Source of the DNA: Gordoniibacillus chartarius | Lineage (GTDB): Bacteria; Bacillota; Bacilli; Paenibacillales; NBRC-103111 | DNA: 64,000 nt | Assembly (NCBI RefSeq): GCF_042432825.1 | Contig: NZ_JBHLWN010000024.1 | Span: forward strand, 46,258 to 110,257 | Reading direction: 5' to 3' | The notes under the pieces: model-generated | Told to the model about the DNA's origin: nothing | Database searches by the model: none | Seen by the model: only the letters and a program-made list of their open reading frames with translations | Translations under genes and position numbers: made by a program | Part shown: positions 1 to 8,759 of the stretch, piece by piece | How positions within the stretch are numbered: the stretch's first letter is position 1 | Layout: each line of letters begins with the position of its first letter

Positions 1-165
1 GTGTTGGAGCGTCTCCCTTTTCGAGTGATGGATGGCGGGGCGCTTGCCAATAACCGGACCATAGAACGGATGACCTTATTCGAGCGGGAGCTGGCGCTGC
101 GGGGAGGCCATTATCCTTACGTGTCTTTCCGGCTCTTCGGAGATGAAGGTACGGAGCGTGACTAA
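1..165 (+). CDS. C-terminal end of an unidentified protein (5' truncated)
   Basis: The first frame is open from base 1 to a TAA at 163-165, giving 54 residues that include MTLFERELALRGGHYPYV. The gene begins left of the window. I do not recognise the family. It converges on the sensor kinase whose stop lies at 230, so the 65 bases between them separate two transcription units running toward each other; no clear hairpin was found there. A start inside the window (GTG at position 1) cannot be excluded, but nothing supports it. Confidence 0.45.
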   Translation: MLERLPFRVMDGGALANNRTIERMTLFERELALRGGHYPYVSFRLFGDEGTERD

Positions 166-229
166 ACGAACAATCGCAAAGGCGACTGCCGGGTGCTTCT
201 TACGGGCCTCGGCTGCCGCCTTTTCCGCC

Positions 230-1651
230 CTAGGCATGAACGGGCTGCAGCACCGGCAGTTCAATCACCACCGTCGTCCCTTGGTTTCTATGGCTGTGGA
301 AAGACAGTTTGCCTCCGTGGCACTCGACTATACGCTTGCATATCATAAGCCCTAGCCCTGTTCCGTTCGATTTGGAGGTAAGAAACGGAGAGCCCAGCCG
401 GGACAGCATTTCTTCGGAAATCCCTACGCCCTGATCCTGGATGCTGCAAATGACGCTTTGACCTTGGTGATTTCGAATCGCAGCTGTAATGATTCCTCCG
501 TGCGGCATGGCTTCTATGGCATTCTTTAAAATATTAATTAACACCTGCTTGATTTGGTCCGGTATACATGGAATAAGCCGGATCTCTCCGTCCATTTCGG
601 TATGAATTTGAACATTATAGAGACGAGCCTGAGGCGTCATGAAATGCACCACACTGTTGAGAAGCGACGGCAAATCGCTTGTCTCAAAAAGATTCAGATG
701 CGGTTTCCCCAGCGTCATGAATTCATTGACAACATAGTTGATATGCTCCAGCTCTTCCATCATGACATCGACATACTCCGTATTTTTCGCCTTTAATAGT
801 TGAATAAATCCTTTTAACGACGTGAGCGGATTTCGAATGTCATGGGCGATTCCCGCCGCCAATTCGCCGATGAGCGATAATTTCTCCGCTCTTATGATGA
901 TTTCTTCAGATTTTTTTCTCTGGGAAATATCCCGAAGCACCGTCTGCACGACCGGGGAGCCGAGGTTCTTGTGAACATAAATCGAAGATAACTCGACATC
1001 GATAAAGACACCGTCAATTCTTCGCAGCTTGATCTCCATAAACTCGGTGTAATGATCCGATTGGTAAACATGGTTTAATCGTTTTTGAATCAAGTCCACA
1101 TCGACCGGACTGAAGTAATCAAATATGGAGGTGCCTGTAAAATCATCTGTTGAAGCGCCTCCCAGGAGCTTGCAGCCCATATCGTTTACAAACTGGATCT
1201 TTCCGTCTTTATGTAAAACAATCGGTTCCGGATTTAGTTTGATTAATTTTCTAAACTGTTTTTCTCTTTCTAATAGCTCCTCTTCCGCCCGTTTCTTTTC
1301 GGTGATGTCTCTTTCCACGCCAATGAATCCCAAGACCGTACCCCGCTCATCCCTCACCGGGGAGACGGTCACGTTCGCATAAAAGGTAGACCCGTCTTTT
1401 CTCAGTTTCATGGCTTCGAAATCGGAAATTTGTTCACCATCTACAAGCGATTGGTATAGCTCCAAAGTCTTTTCCTTGTGTTGATCAGGAACCATCGGCA
1501 GCACGGTGCCGATAACCTCGTCTCGTGTCCACCCGTGTAATTCTTCGAATTTCTTGTTCACATCAAGCACTTTCCCGGCTATATCCACAAAGACGATTCC
1601 GTCGGAGGTCAAGTTCATAATTGAATCGATTACATATTTTTTTTGCCACAT
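230..1651 (-). CDS. PAS-PAS sensor histidine kinase (sporulation-kinase type)
   Basis: This is a 473-residue cytoplasmic ATP-dependent protein kinase without membrane segments. Two PAS domains (about 10-125 and 130-245) precede a HisKA domain whose phosphoacceptor is His270 in AGIAHDIRNPLTSLKG. The HATPase domain (about 355-470) shows the N box (NAIEAMP), DQGVGI and GTGLGL. This architecture matches KinA/KinE-type kinases feeding sporulation phosphorelays. An upstream ATG at 1735 is in frame but lacks a ribosome binding site, while the ATG at 1651 follows AGGGG by about 9 bases, so the shorter form is preferred. No response regulator is adjacent, so it is an orphan kinase. The family call is firm; the partner is unknown. 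Confidence 0.85.
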   Translation of the reverse strand: MWQKKYVIDSIMNLTSDGIVFVDIAGKVLDVNKKFEELHGWTRDEVIGTVLPMVPDQHKEKTLELYQSLVDGEQISDFEAMKLRKDGSTFYANVTVSPVRDERGTVLGFIGVERDITEKKRAEEELLEREKQFRKLIKLNPEPIVLHKDGKIQFVNDMGCKLLGGASTDDFTGTSIFDYFSPVDVDLIQKRLNHVYQSDHYTEFMEIKLRRIDGVFIDVELSSIYVHKNLGSPVVQTVLRDISQRKKSEEIIIRAEKLSLIGELAAGIAHDIRNPLTSLKGFIQLLKAKNTEYVDVMMEELEHINYVVNEFMTLGKPHLNLFETSDLPSLLNSVVHFMTPQARLYNVQIHTEMDGEIRLIPCIPDQIKQVLINILKNAIEAMPHGGIITAAIRNHQGQSVICSIQDQGVGISEEMLSRLGSPFLTSKSNGTGLGLMICKRIVECHGGKLSFHSHRNQGTTVVIELPVLQPVHA

Positions 1652-1924
1652 AGCAGCATGTCCCCTAGTAATAAACCTTGTTGGTTCAAGATGTTCTTCG
1701 CCGGATAATTTTGGAAGTTGAAAAATTACGTACATTTTAAAATAAAGTTGTTAAGAAAGTGTTTGAATGCTACCTAATTTTTCTTATGCATAAGGCGGGC
1801 TGCCGGCAGTGAGATATTATCGATTAATTTCGACGAATCGTGTCGATTCATGCAGGAATTTGGGACATGATATTGAAATGTTTGGTAGATGAGATGGCAT
1901 ACAGGCCGGGAGGGAGCCAGGAAA

Positions 1925-4867
1925 TTGAGCCGCTTTACTCGCAAACAAAGCTTGGCCCGGTTGATCCGCAGCATCATGAATTTATCTACCATGGTCACCG
2001 TGTTATTGTTCGGCATGATGGTTCTACTGCTCATGTCAGCGGTTTTACGGCCATTGGCGCAGTTGGGCGCCCAGATGGTCGCGCACTCGGTCATGCGGGA
2101 GATGGGCTCATCGGCATTTCCGAAGGAGCATGGCATCGGCAGCCTTAGGGAACTGGATGAAAGCGCCCCGGGCTGGGCTCGTTGGAAGAGAGCGATGGAG
2201 CGTCAGGAAATGGTCGATTACCGGCTGCCGTTCATCGATAAGAACGAAAACCTTCCCTACGATGAAGGAAGGGAGATGCCCAGGCATATCCATGCCGTGG
2301 ATATTGCGGTCTCGATTGAGGGCCGGGAGCTGTTTCGCAGCGCCAGATTAGGGGCTCCGGGAAGCGGGGAGGCGATGAACGAGAGCAGCTGGCTCTTGCG
2401 CTACTTCAGTAAGCCGTACACCGCACCGCTATCCGAACAAGACGGCCGGGAGATCGGTACGATTACGGCACGGATTGAGCCTCCCTTGCTCATTGTGATT
2501 GTGTCCATAACGGCTGCACTCATTGTCTTGCTGGCGGCTGCTGCGATTTTGATCAATCGTTTGCTAAGCCCCATGCTTGCAAAGCCGGTGCTGCGGCCGC
2601 TGCGGCAGCTTCAAGATACGTTCAAGGATTTGGCGGACGGCAAGGCGGATCAAGTGTGGGAGGGCGGCGTACAGTTCAAGGAAACATATACGGAAGTTTC
2701 GGCGATTGCCTCCGAAGCGGATCGGATTGTGAAGCTTCTCGGTTCCCATCTGGAGCTTCAACAGCAGCAGGTTGAGGAGCTGGAGGCGCAAAGCGAGGAG
2801 CTGGAGGCTCAGCGCGATGAACTGGAGTCGCTCAATACGGAATTGACGGGCACGAACGAAAGGCTGGAGCGGTCCAAGCAGCAGATTGCCCAGCAGGCCA
2901 TGGCGCTTAAGCAGCTGCTTGATCATGCGGGACAAGGCTTTATGGGGATTATGCCGGACTTTCGGATTACCGATACGTACAGCAAAGAGTGCGAGGAGCT
3001 GTTCGGCGGCAATTTGGCGGGGCGGTCGTTTCCCGAACTGATTTCTCTCGGCAATAAGGAGCAAGAGGCATTTCTCCAATCACTGATTACCAATATTTTT
3101 CAAGAGAAGAACCCGGGGCGCCGCGAAATCTATGTCACTTTGCTGACGTCCGAGATCGTGTTGGCCGGAAAGGTCATTCGCCTGGATTATAAAATGATTA
3201 CTGCCGATCAGCTGCCTTCCTTATTGCTCGGAATTATGGTCATTGCTACGGATATGACGGAAACGAGGAAGCTGGAGGCGGAGAAGGAAGAAGAGCGGAA
3301 GCGGCTGGAAATGATCGTCAAGGTCGTTACGCAGTACAAGGACTTTACGGAATGCTTGACCGAGTATCGACATTTCAGCAAGGACGGCTATATGGATATT
3401 CTCGATTCCGGCAAGCCGTCAGTAGCGCTGACGGCAGATCTATACAGGGAGCTCCATACGTTTAAAGGCAGCTTTGCCTTGTTCGGACTGTCGCATACCG
3501 TTCAAAGACTGCATGAAGCCGAGACCGAGCTTTCGGGCTGGATGGCGGACGGGTCCCTTACGGCCGGCAGGCTGATGAACCTGCTGCAGGAGTGGAATAT
3601 GCCGGGCTGGACGGATGAAGACTTAGCCATTCTAGGCTCTCTGCTAGGGGCCGGAATCAACCAGGAAAGAGATGTTCTCCTTGTTGAGAAGGAACGACTG
3701 CTGGCGATTGAGCACAAGATGGCATCGCTGCTGTCGGCGCCGGAATTCCGCCTGCTGCAGCCTGAGCTGCGAAAGCTGCGGCAGGTGACGTTTGCTCAGA
3801 TGCTGGAAGCTTATCCGGCTTATACGCTGCAGCTGGCGGAGAAGAGCGGTAAAGCGATGCACCCCTTCCGGATCGAAGGCGGGGCATTCTACGTCGATTC
3901 CGAGGTCTATCATTCCTTTGTCCGCACATTGATACATCTGTTCCGCAACATCGTCGACCATGGCTTGGAAACTCCGGAAGTGCGGCAAGCACGGGGGAAA
4001 CCTGTAGAAGGTTCCATTCATTGCAAGGCTCGCCTCGAGCACGATGCGATTGTGCTGGAGATTGGAGATGACGGTAACGGCATTCAAGTTGACGCGGTTG
4101 CGGCCAAGGCTGTTGCGAACGGAATTGTAACCGAAGAGGAAGCCGGGCGAATGACGGAAGAGCAGGCCATGGATCTGATATTTCATGCTGAATTATCGAC
4201 CAGGAATGAAGTGTCCGAGCTGTCGGGACGCGGGGTCGGATTATCGGCGGTTAGGACGGAAGCGGAGAAGCTCGGAGGAACGGTGCGGGTCGACTCGCGG
4301 CCGGAGAAGGGAACCGTATTCGTGCTGAGAGTGCCTATGCGGGAAGCGCTTGTATGGGATGAACCGCTCGTGCCGGACATGATCGAGCCGCTCATTGCCA
4401 AGACGGAGGCATACATCGCGGAAACGCTCGGTGAAGCCCTGCCCATGCATGCCAGCTTCCAGCTGGTGCCTTCCCGCAGGCTTGAACTGAATCAGGTGTC
4501 CGTATTCATCGGGCTAAGAGGGGTATTGGACGGTCTGTTCGTGCTCACTGCGGACGAACATACGGCGCGCAGGCTGTTCAAGCAGCTCGCCCTGGAAGTC
4601 GACGAAGCGGATATCAGCGGCACCGATCTGGAGGATGCGATCGCCGAGGCCGGCAATGTCATCTTGGGCAACTGCTTGGAGAAGCTTAGCGCGGGCGGGC
4701 GGACGCTGACTATGGAGCCGCCGATTACCGTAAGCACGGAGAAAGCGTCGTTTACCTACGTCGAATCCGATATATGGGCTTGCGAGCCGTTGTCAGGCTT
4801 CGATTCGCAGCTCAGTATTCGAATTGTGCTGCGAAACGGCACTTACCAACAACATCTTATTTCGTAA
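1925..4867 (+). CDS. Membrane CheA-like kinase with Hpt and C-terminal CheX-like domain
   Basis: About 980 residues. An N-terminal membrane segment, an extracytoplasmic stretch of about 140 residues and a second membrane segment (about 185-210) lead into a HAMP-like region, a glutamate/glutamine-rich coiled coil and a PAS-like region. An Hpt domain follows with His511 in HTFKGSFALFG. The CheA-type ATPase domain shows LFRNIVDHGLE, GDDGNGI and GRGVGLSAV. The usual CheW-binding P5 domain is not recognisable; the last 150 residues resemble CheX/CheC phosphatases (EPLIAKTEAYIAETLGEAL and a later EAGNVILGN). An ATG at 1889 is in frame, but the TTG at 1925 sits 8 bases after GGGAGGGAG and is preferred. 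The response regulator starts 12 bases downstream. Ligand and output are unknown. Confidence 0.8.
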   Translation: MSRFTRKQSLARLIRSIMNLSTMVTVLLFGMMVLLLMSAVLRPLAQLGAQMVAHSVMREMGSSAFPKEHGIGSLRELDESAPGWARWKRAMERQEMVDYRLPFIDKNENLPYDEGREMPRHIHAVDIAVSIEGRELFRSARLGAPGSGEAMNESSWLLRYFSKPYTAPLSEQDGREIGTITARIEPPLLIVIVSITAALIVLLAAAAILINRLLSPMLAKPVLRPLRQLQDTFKDLADGKADQVWEGGVQFKETYTEVSAIASEADRIVKLLGSHLELQQQQVEELEAQSEELEAQRDELESLNTELTGTNERLERSKQQIAQQAMALKQLLDHAGQGFMGIMPDFRITDTYSKECEELFGGNLAGRSFPELISLGNKEQEAFLQSLITNIFQEKNPGRREIYVTLLTSEIVLAGKVIRLDYKMITADQLPSLLLGIMVIATDMTETRKLEAEKEEERKRLEMIVKVVTQYKDFTECLTEYRHFSKDGYMDILDSGKPSVALTADLYRELHTFKGSFALFGLSHTVQRLHEAETELSGWMADGSLTAGRLMNLLQEWNMPGWTDEDLAILGSLLGAGINQERDVLLVEKERLLAIEHKMASLLSAPEFRLLQPELRKLRQVTFAQMLEAYPAYTLQLAEKSGKAMHPFRIEGGAFYVDSEVYHSFVRTLIHLFRNIVDHGLETPEVRQARGKPVEGSIHCKARLEHDAIVLEIGDDGNGIQVDAVAAKAVANGIVTEEEAGRMTEEQAMDLIFHAELSTRNEVSELSGRGVGLSAVRTEAEKLGGTVRVDSRPEKGTVFVLRVPMREALVWDEPLVPDMIEPLIAKTEAYIAETLGEALPMHASFQLVPSRRLELNQVSVFIGLRGVLDGLFVLTADEHTARRLFKQLALEVDEADISGTDLEDAIAEAGNVILGNCLEKLSAGGRTLTMEPPITVSTEKASFTYVESDIWACEPLSGFDSQLSIRIVLRNGTYQQHLIS

Positions 4868-4879
4868 CAGGAGGCCATC

Positions 4880-5620
4880 ATGGCAAAAATTTTGATTGTT
4901 GACGATTCCAATTTGATGCGTCGAAATTTGAAAATATTGCTCGAAAGAGCCGGCCATCAGGTCGTAGGAGAAGCGGCGGACGGTTTGGAGGCTTACCGGC
5001 AGTACGTGGTGACCCAGCCCGATATCGTTACGATGGATATTACGATGCCGAATATGAACGGGATCGAAGCCGTCCAGAAAATATTGGCGGGCTATCCCGA
5101 GGCTTGCATTATGATCATCAGTGCGATCGATCAGAAGTCGATGGTGCTGGAAGCGATCAAATTAGGCGCCAAGCATTACATCATCAAGCCGGTAACCGAG
5201 CAGAAAATCGTACAAACCGTCGAGCAGCTGCTCGCCAGTCAAACGGCCGATTCGGAAGCCGGCCAGGAGGCAGAGGCGAATTCTGAGCGGGCTGCCGATG
5301 AGCATGAAGGACCTCTCCCTGCCTTCAGTATGGAGAATCGTGACGGGTGGATCATCTTGACATTCCGTGGCGGGATCGAGGAGCAAGCCCTGGAGCAAGC
5401 TCGTCTATCGGTACAAGGCCTTCTGTTTATGAAACCGCTCAAGGTCGGCTTCCATTTCGTCGATATCTCGAGTCTGTCTCCCTCGCAAATCAGCGTATTC
5501 GGCGGATTGGCGGCGGCGATCGAACAGGCGGAAGGAAGCGCCAAAGCGATTTGTGCGGACCAATCCCTGTATAGGAAACTGTCGGAGCAAGCGATTTTTT
5601 CAACGGTACAAGCAGAATAA
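4880..5620 (+). CDS. CheY-like response regulator with STAS-like C-terminal domain
   Basis: 246 residues preceded by AGGAGG. Residues 1-120 form a receiver domain: acidic pair Asp8/Asp9, phosphoacceptor Asp53 (in TMDITMPN) and the conserved lysine in IIKPV. An acidic linker (about 125-150) leads to a domain of about 95 residues with the alternating strand/helix pattern of STAS proteins (DGWIILTFRG, VDISSLSPSQ). No DNA-binding domain is present. Placed 12 bases after the CheA-like kinase, it is the obvious phosphotransfer partner, and its output is probably protein-protein interaction. The STAS assignment rests on pattern only and is tentative; the receiver domain is certain. Confidence 0.8.
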   Translation: MAKILIVDDSNLMRRNLKILLERAGHQVVGEAADGLEAYRQYVVTQPDIVTMDITMPNMNGIEAVQKILAGYPEACIMIISAIDQKSMVLEAIKLGAKHYIIKPVTEQKIVQTVEQLLASQTADSEAGQEAEANSERAADEHEGPLPAFSMENRDGWIILTFRGGIEEQALEQARLSVQGLLFMKPLKVGFHFVDISSLSPSQISVFGGLAAAIEQAEGSAKAICADQSLYRKLSEQAIFSTVQAE

Positions 5621-5632
5621 AGAAATGGCAAT

Positions 5633-5726
5633 AAGGGGCGCCCCTTGGCAACAGCCGTGGGGCCTAGTCCTCATGATAAAAGCGGTCGTAAGCAGGGCGT
5701 AACCGGATAACCGGTGACGCCCTGTT
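5633..5726. terminator. Inverted repeats between convergent genes (probable bidirectional terminator)
   Basis: Two hairpins lie between the response regulator (+) and pucR (-). A perfect 14-base palindrome, AAGGGGCGCCCCTT, spans 5633-5646. A stem of 14 base pairs with one mismatch follows (CAGGGCGTAACCGG at 5693-5706 against CCGGTGACGCCCTG at 5711-5724, four-base loop). T-tracts are weak on both sides, so termination efficiency is uncertain, but the position fits. Confidence 0.5.
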
Positions 5727-5777
5727 GTGCTTGTACTCCGGCCGCTGCGTTCTGGGCAGTTCGTAGTTCTGGAGCAC

Positions 5778-7367
5778 TCATGGATTGCTTAACGTTTGCT
5801 TGAACAGCATCACTAATTTCAGCTTCAATAGATCGGAATACGATTTAAAGTCGATGTTCAGCAGCTCGCTGATTTTTTCCAGCCGATAAGCGGCCGTGTT
5901 CCGGTGAATGAACAGCTGCTTGGCGGTTTCGTTAATTTGTCCGTTGTTCTCGATAAACAATTCCAGCGTGCGAATCAAATCGGGGGCGGAGTCCGGAGCT
6001 TTATCGAACAGGGGGGAGAGCGTCAGATCCGTGAAGCGGCGCATTTTCTCCGCGGGCACCGATTGCAAAATATAAGCGAGCTCCACGGATTCGAATTCGA
6101 TGACGTGCCCTTCGATCTGCAGGCGGTCGGCCGTTTGGAGGGCGTCGAGACATTCGCGGTAAGCTTGGCCGAGCTGCTCCGGTTTGTATTTACCGTGACT
6201 GATGGTGATCCGCAGTCGGCCGCCGGCTTCCTTGGCGATGTCCGCAAAGATCCGGTTCAGCAGCTGAGCCGGCTTACGCCCGCCGCTCGCAGCGGCCGCA
6301 GGTATGACGGACAGGATCGCTCCTTCGATATTGACGTGCACGCTCGACATCGATTCGATCAATGGATTGTACTGAAGCTCCTGGCGAATCATGCGAAAGA
6401 ACTGCGCCTTCTTGCCTTCGGCCATGTCCGAAATGGAAATGAGCGAGCAGACGTACGGCTCCCGGCCGAACGGGATGCCGAGCCGTGAAGCGCACTCGAG
6501 CAGCGACTCCACGGGGATTTGATGTTTCAAGTAATTTTTGAGCAGCGAGGCGAATTCATTCTGAGTCGACTGCTCCATGTAGTCCCGTTCCAGGGCATGA
6601 AGGTGATGCGCGATAATTTCCGCAGCCTGGTGGAACAACCCTTCCTCTTCCTTCAGAAAGATGCTTCCGGCCGTCTGAAACACGGCGTATCCCACATCTT
6701 CAATGCCTGCTTTGGCGTTCTGCAGCGGGATGCACAAGATTCTGCCGGTTTCCGTTCGGAGCCATTGCGGGGCCGGCTTGGGCCTGTGCTTCTTGGCAAG
6801 CTCCAGATCTTCACCGGGCAAGCTGCTGAACAACGTTTGTCCGCGAATGCCGATAACGGCCAGCGGGAAGCCCAATATCGACGAGATCCGTTTGAACATT
6901 TCATCGGAGCCGTGCGGCTCGAGAGCGAAGCGGATCAGCTCCTTTTGCTTGCTGAGTACGCCGTGCAGCATTCGCGTGCTGCGCTGGAGCTCGGCGTTGA
7001 ACAGTCCTTTCATTTGGTCGGAGAAGGTAAAGGGGAACGGCAGCTCGATTAAGGGAAATCCGAGGCGGTCCGCTTCGGCCAGCATATCTTCCGGCACGCT
7101 CGCCCAGAACCGGCCCAGCTTGATGCCGATCCCGGCCGCGCCTTTCTGCGCCAGCTTGCGAAGCAGCCGTACGCCCTGCGCAGGATCATCCTTCATCAGG
7201 TAAGCGGTCGTGAACAAAATGTCGCCGTTGCGGACCCAATCCGTAATATCGGGGGCGTCCATAACGTTGACGGATTTCACGATACGGTTAAGGCCGCTTC
7301 GTCCGGCAGTCAGCTTCCCTTCGGATAACGGGTATATGGTAAGTGCGTCTTCTACAGTCAAATACAT
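5778..7367 (-). CDS. pucR: PucR-family purine catabolism regulator
   Basis: 529 residues. The N-terminal PucR domain (about 1-125) begins MYLTVEDALTIYPLSEGKL and contains WVRNGDILFTT. A GGDEF-like middle region follows. The C-terminal helix-turn-helix of the PucR/CdaR type (about 475-525) contains INETAKQLFIHRNTAAYRLE. B. subtilis PucR activates or represses puc genes in response to purine-derived ligands, and the same role is inferred here. The start at 7367 follows GGGAGG; an in-frame ATG at 7469 would overlap the upstream transporter gene. It is the last gene of a minus-strand unit with two chromate-type transporter genes, whose leader carries a TnrA/GlnR-type operator. Confidence 0.88.
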   Translation of the reverse strand: MYLTVEDALTIYPLSEGKLTAGRSGLNRIVKSVNVMDAPDITDWVRNGDILFTTAYLMKDDPAQGVRLLRKLAQKGAAGIGIKLGRFWASVPEDMLAEADRLGFPLIELPFPFTFSDQMKGLFNAELQRSTRMLHGVLSKQKELIRFALEPHGSDEMFKRISSILGFPLAVIGIRGQTLFSSLPGEDLELAKKHRPKPAPQWLRTETGRILCIPLQNAKAGIEDVGYAVFQTAGSIFLKEEEGLFHQAAEIIAHHLHALERDYMEQSTQNEFASLLKNYLKHQIPVESLLECASRLGIPFGREPYVCSLISISDMAEGKKAQFFRMIRQELQYNPLIESMSSVHVNIEGAILSVIPAAAASGGRKPAQLLNRIFADIAKEAGGRLRITISHGKYKPEQLGQAYRECLDALQTADRLQIEGHVIEFESVELAYILQSVPAEKMRRFTDLTLSPLFDKAPDSAPDLIRTLELFIENNGQINETAKQLFIHRNTAAYRLEKISELLNIDFKSYSDLLKLKLVMLFKQTLSNP

Positions 7368-7414
7368 ACCGATCGCCCTCCCTGTCGGAATCCGTGATCT
7401 CGAGATGAAGCGGG

Positions 7415-7954
7415 TCAGGAATGGTTCAGAAATAAACCTCCGTAAACGAATGCGGCGATAATGATCCATGTAGGATGCGTCTTGCGTTTGAGAAGAAACC
7501 AGGCGGCAACCGCGGCAATGCCGGTGAATTGGAGCAATCCGATGGATAGCACGGAGTCTTTGGAGCTTTGCCAGGTAATCTGAAGCATCATGATCGCGAT
7601 AACCGGCTGTACGAGCAGGGTCATGCCTTTGACGACGGGCGTTTGACGGTGTGCGTAAAGCAGCTTGAGCAGGAAAATCAAAGCAACGGCGGAAGGGACG
7701 ACGGTGGCGGTAATCGCAGCGATCGCCCCCGCCCAGCCGGCGACATCGTAGCCGACATATGCGGCGAGCTTCGTAGCGATCGGACCGGGCAGCGAATTCC
7801 CGAGCGCGAGGGCGTTCGTAAATTCCGTACCGGTGAGCCAGCCGTAGTTGGTGACGGACTCCTCATACATAAGCGGAATGGAGGCGGGACCGCCGCCATA
7901 CCCGAACACATTGGCCAGGAAGAAGCCGATAAACAGCTGCAGCCATTCCATCAT
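7415..7954 (-). CDS. Chromate transporter-family protein, half-size (second subunit)
   Basis: 179 residues, one CHR domain with about five to six hydrophobic segments. The family signature is clear near the N terminus (FGYGGGPASIPL) and in LPGPIATKLAAYVGY. Full-length ChrA fuses two such halves; here they are separate genes, as in the B. subtilis ywrA/ywrB arrangement, and probably act as a heterodimer in the membrane. The start ATG overlaps the stop of the other half by four bases, indicating translational coupling. pucR begins 47 bases downstream. The transported anion is unknown; given the context it need not be chromate. Confidence 0.82.
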   Translation of the reverse strand: MMEWLQLFIGFFLANVFGYGGGPASIPLMYEESVTNYGWLTGTEFTNALALGNSLPGPIATKLAAYVGYDVAGWAGAIAAITATVVPSAVALIFLLKLLYAHRQTPVVKGMTLLVQPVIAIMMLQITWQSSKDSVLSIGLLQFTGIAAVAAWFLLKRKTHPTWIIIAAFVYGGLFLNHS

Positions 7955-8541
7955 ACCGCTTCCTCTTTTCTGACTTTCCCCTTTGTTTTCTTAAAGTGAG
8001 ATATCGTCTTGAAGTGTAGTGCGCCGTAGCCGAGAAATAATGCAATGACGATGGCGGGGTGGAGCTGGAACCACTGCAGAAGCGCGAATACGATAACGCC
8101 CAAGACGATGGCCCATTTTTTCCCCAGCCCGGCGGCCGCCTTGACCGCAAACTCATACGTCATCTGCGCGAGCATAACGGAAACGACCGGAACGACTGCG
8201 GCGATCATTCCATGGATGAATGCGGAGGAGCTGAACGCTTGTATGAACTCGACCAGTACGATCATGGCCAGGCAGCTGGGAAAAATATGGGCGGCAATGC
8301 CTGCTATCGCGCCGGCCGTTCCTTTCAAGCGGTAGCCCAAATACGCCGCCAGCTTGGTGGCGATCGGACCGGGCAGGGCGTTGGCAATCGCCAGTACGTC
8401 ACCGAACTCCTCGTCCGTCATCCAACGGTAGCGGGTAACGGCCTCGAAGCGAATGAGCGGAACGGTGGAGGGACCTCCGCCGTACCCGAGAAGTCCGGTT
8501 CTTAGCATAGCAGTGCATAAATCGAAATATATACGGCGCAT
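7951..8541 (-). CDS. Chromate transporter-family protein, half-size (first subunit)
   Basis: 196 residues, a single CHR domain with LGYGGGPSTVPL and LPGPIATKLAAYLGY, plus a lysine-rich C-terminal tail. It is the first gene of the minus-strand unit ending in pucR. The ATG at 8541 is preceded by AGGAGGAG; a longer in-frame version starting at 8649 has no ribosome binding site and would cover the operator region. The 5' leader contains a TGTTA-N7-TGACA element. CHR proteins move oxyanions; whether this pair exports an organic acid made by purine breakdown, such as oxalate, is speculation. Confidence 0.82.
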   Translation of the reverse strand: MRRIYFDLCTAMLRTGLLGYGGGPSTVPLIRFEAVTRYRWMTDEEFGDVLAIANALPGPIATKLAAYLGYRLKGTAGAIAGIAAHIFPSCLAMIVLVEFIQAFSSSAFIHGMIAAVVPVVSVMLAQMTYEFAVKAAAGLGKKWAIVLGVIVFALLQWFQLHPAIVIALFLGYGALHFKTISHFKKTKGKVRKEEAV

Positions 8542-8567
8542 GGAAGTCTCCTCCTGTGGTATGAACA

Positions 8568-8584
8568 TGTTACTATATATGACA
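8568..8584. promoter_or_regulatory. TnrA/GlnR-type operator upstream of the transporter-pucR unit
   Basis: TGTTACTATATATGACA matches the Bacillus TnrA/GlnR core TGTNA-N7-TNACA exactly. It lies 27 bases upstream of the first transporter start and overlaps a weak minus-strand -10 (TATAGT), which would suit repression by GlnR. The inference rests on motif match and context only. Confidence 0.5.
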
Positions 8585-8713
8585 TTAATGTGACGAAAAA
8601 TTGATCTTAGCCAATGGTTAATCAACTTTTTATTTGAATATAAGTCCAAATGATGAGAAATTCAAGGGAAATATCCGTGATATTAATTATTATTGCAAAA
8701 ATCATGAAATTAG

Positions 8714-8730
8714 TGTTAGTTTATTTAACA
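8714..8730. promoter_or_regulatory. TnrA/GlnR-type operator upstream of the GGT-like operon
   Basis: TGTTAGTTTATTTAACA is a palindromic match to TGTNA-N7-TNACA (11 of 13 specified positions of the extended consensus). It is directly followed by TATACT (8731-8736), a plausible -10 hexamer, 24 bases before the start codon. An operator covering the -35 to -10 spacer suggests repression under nitrogen sufficiency. Together with the site at 8568-8584 it brackets the divergent intergenic region. Confidence 0.55.
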
Positions 8731-8759
8731 TATACTGAGTGAGAAGAGGTGATGGGAGT

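Noticed and set aside
7367..7469. N-terminal extension of PucR starting at 7469
   Set aside because: It would overlap the transporter gene, is not PucR-like, and the start at 7367 has a far better ribosome binding site.
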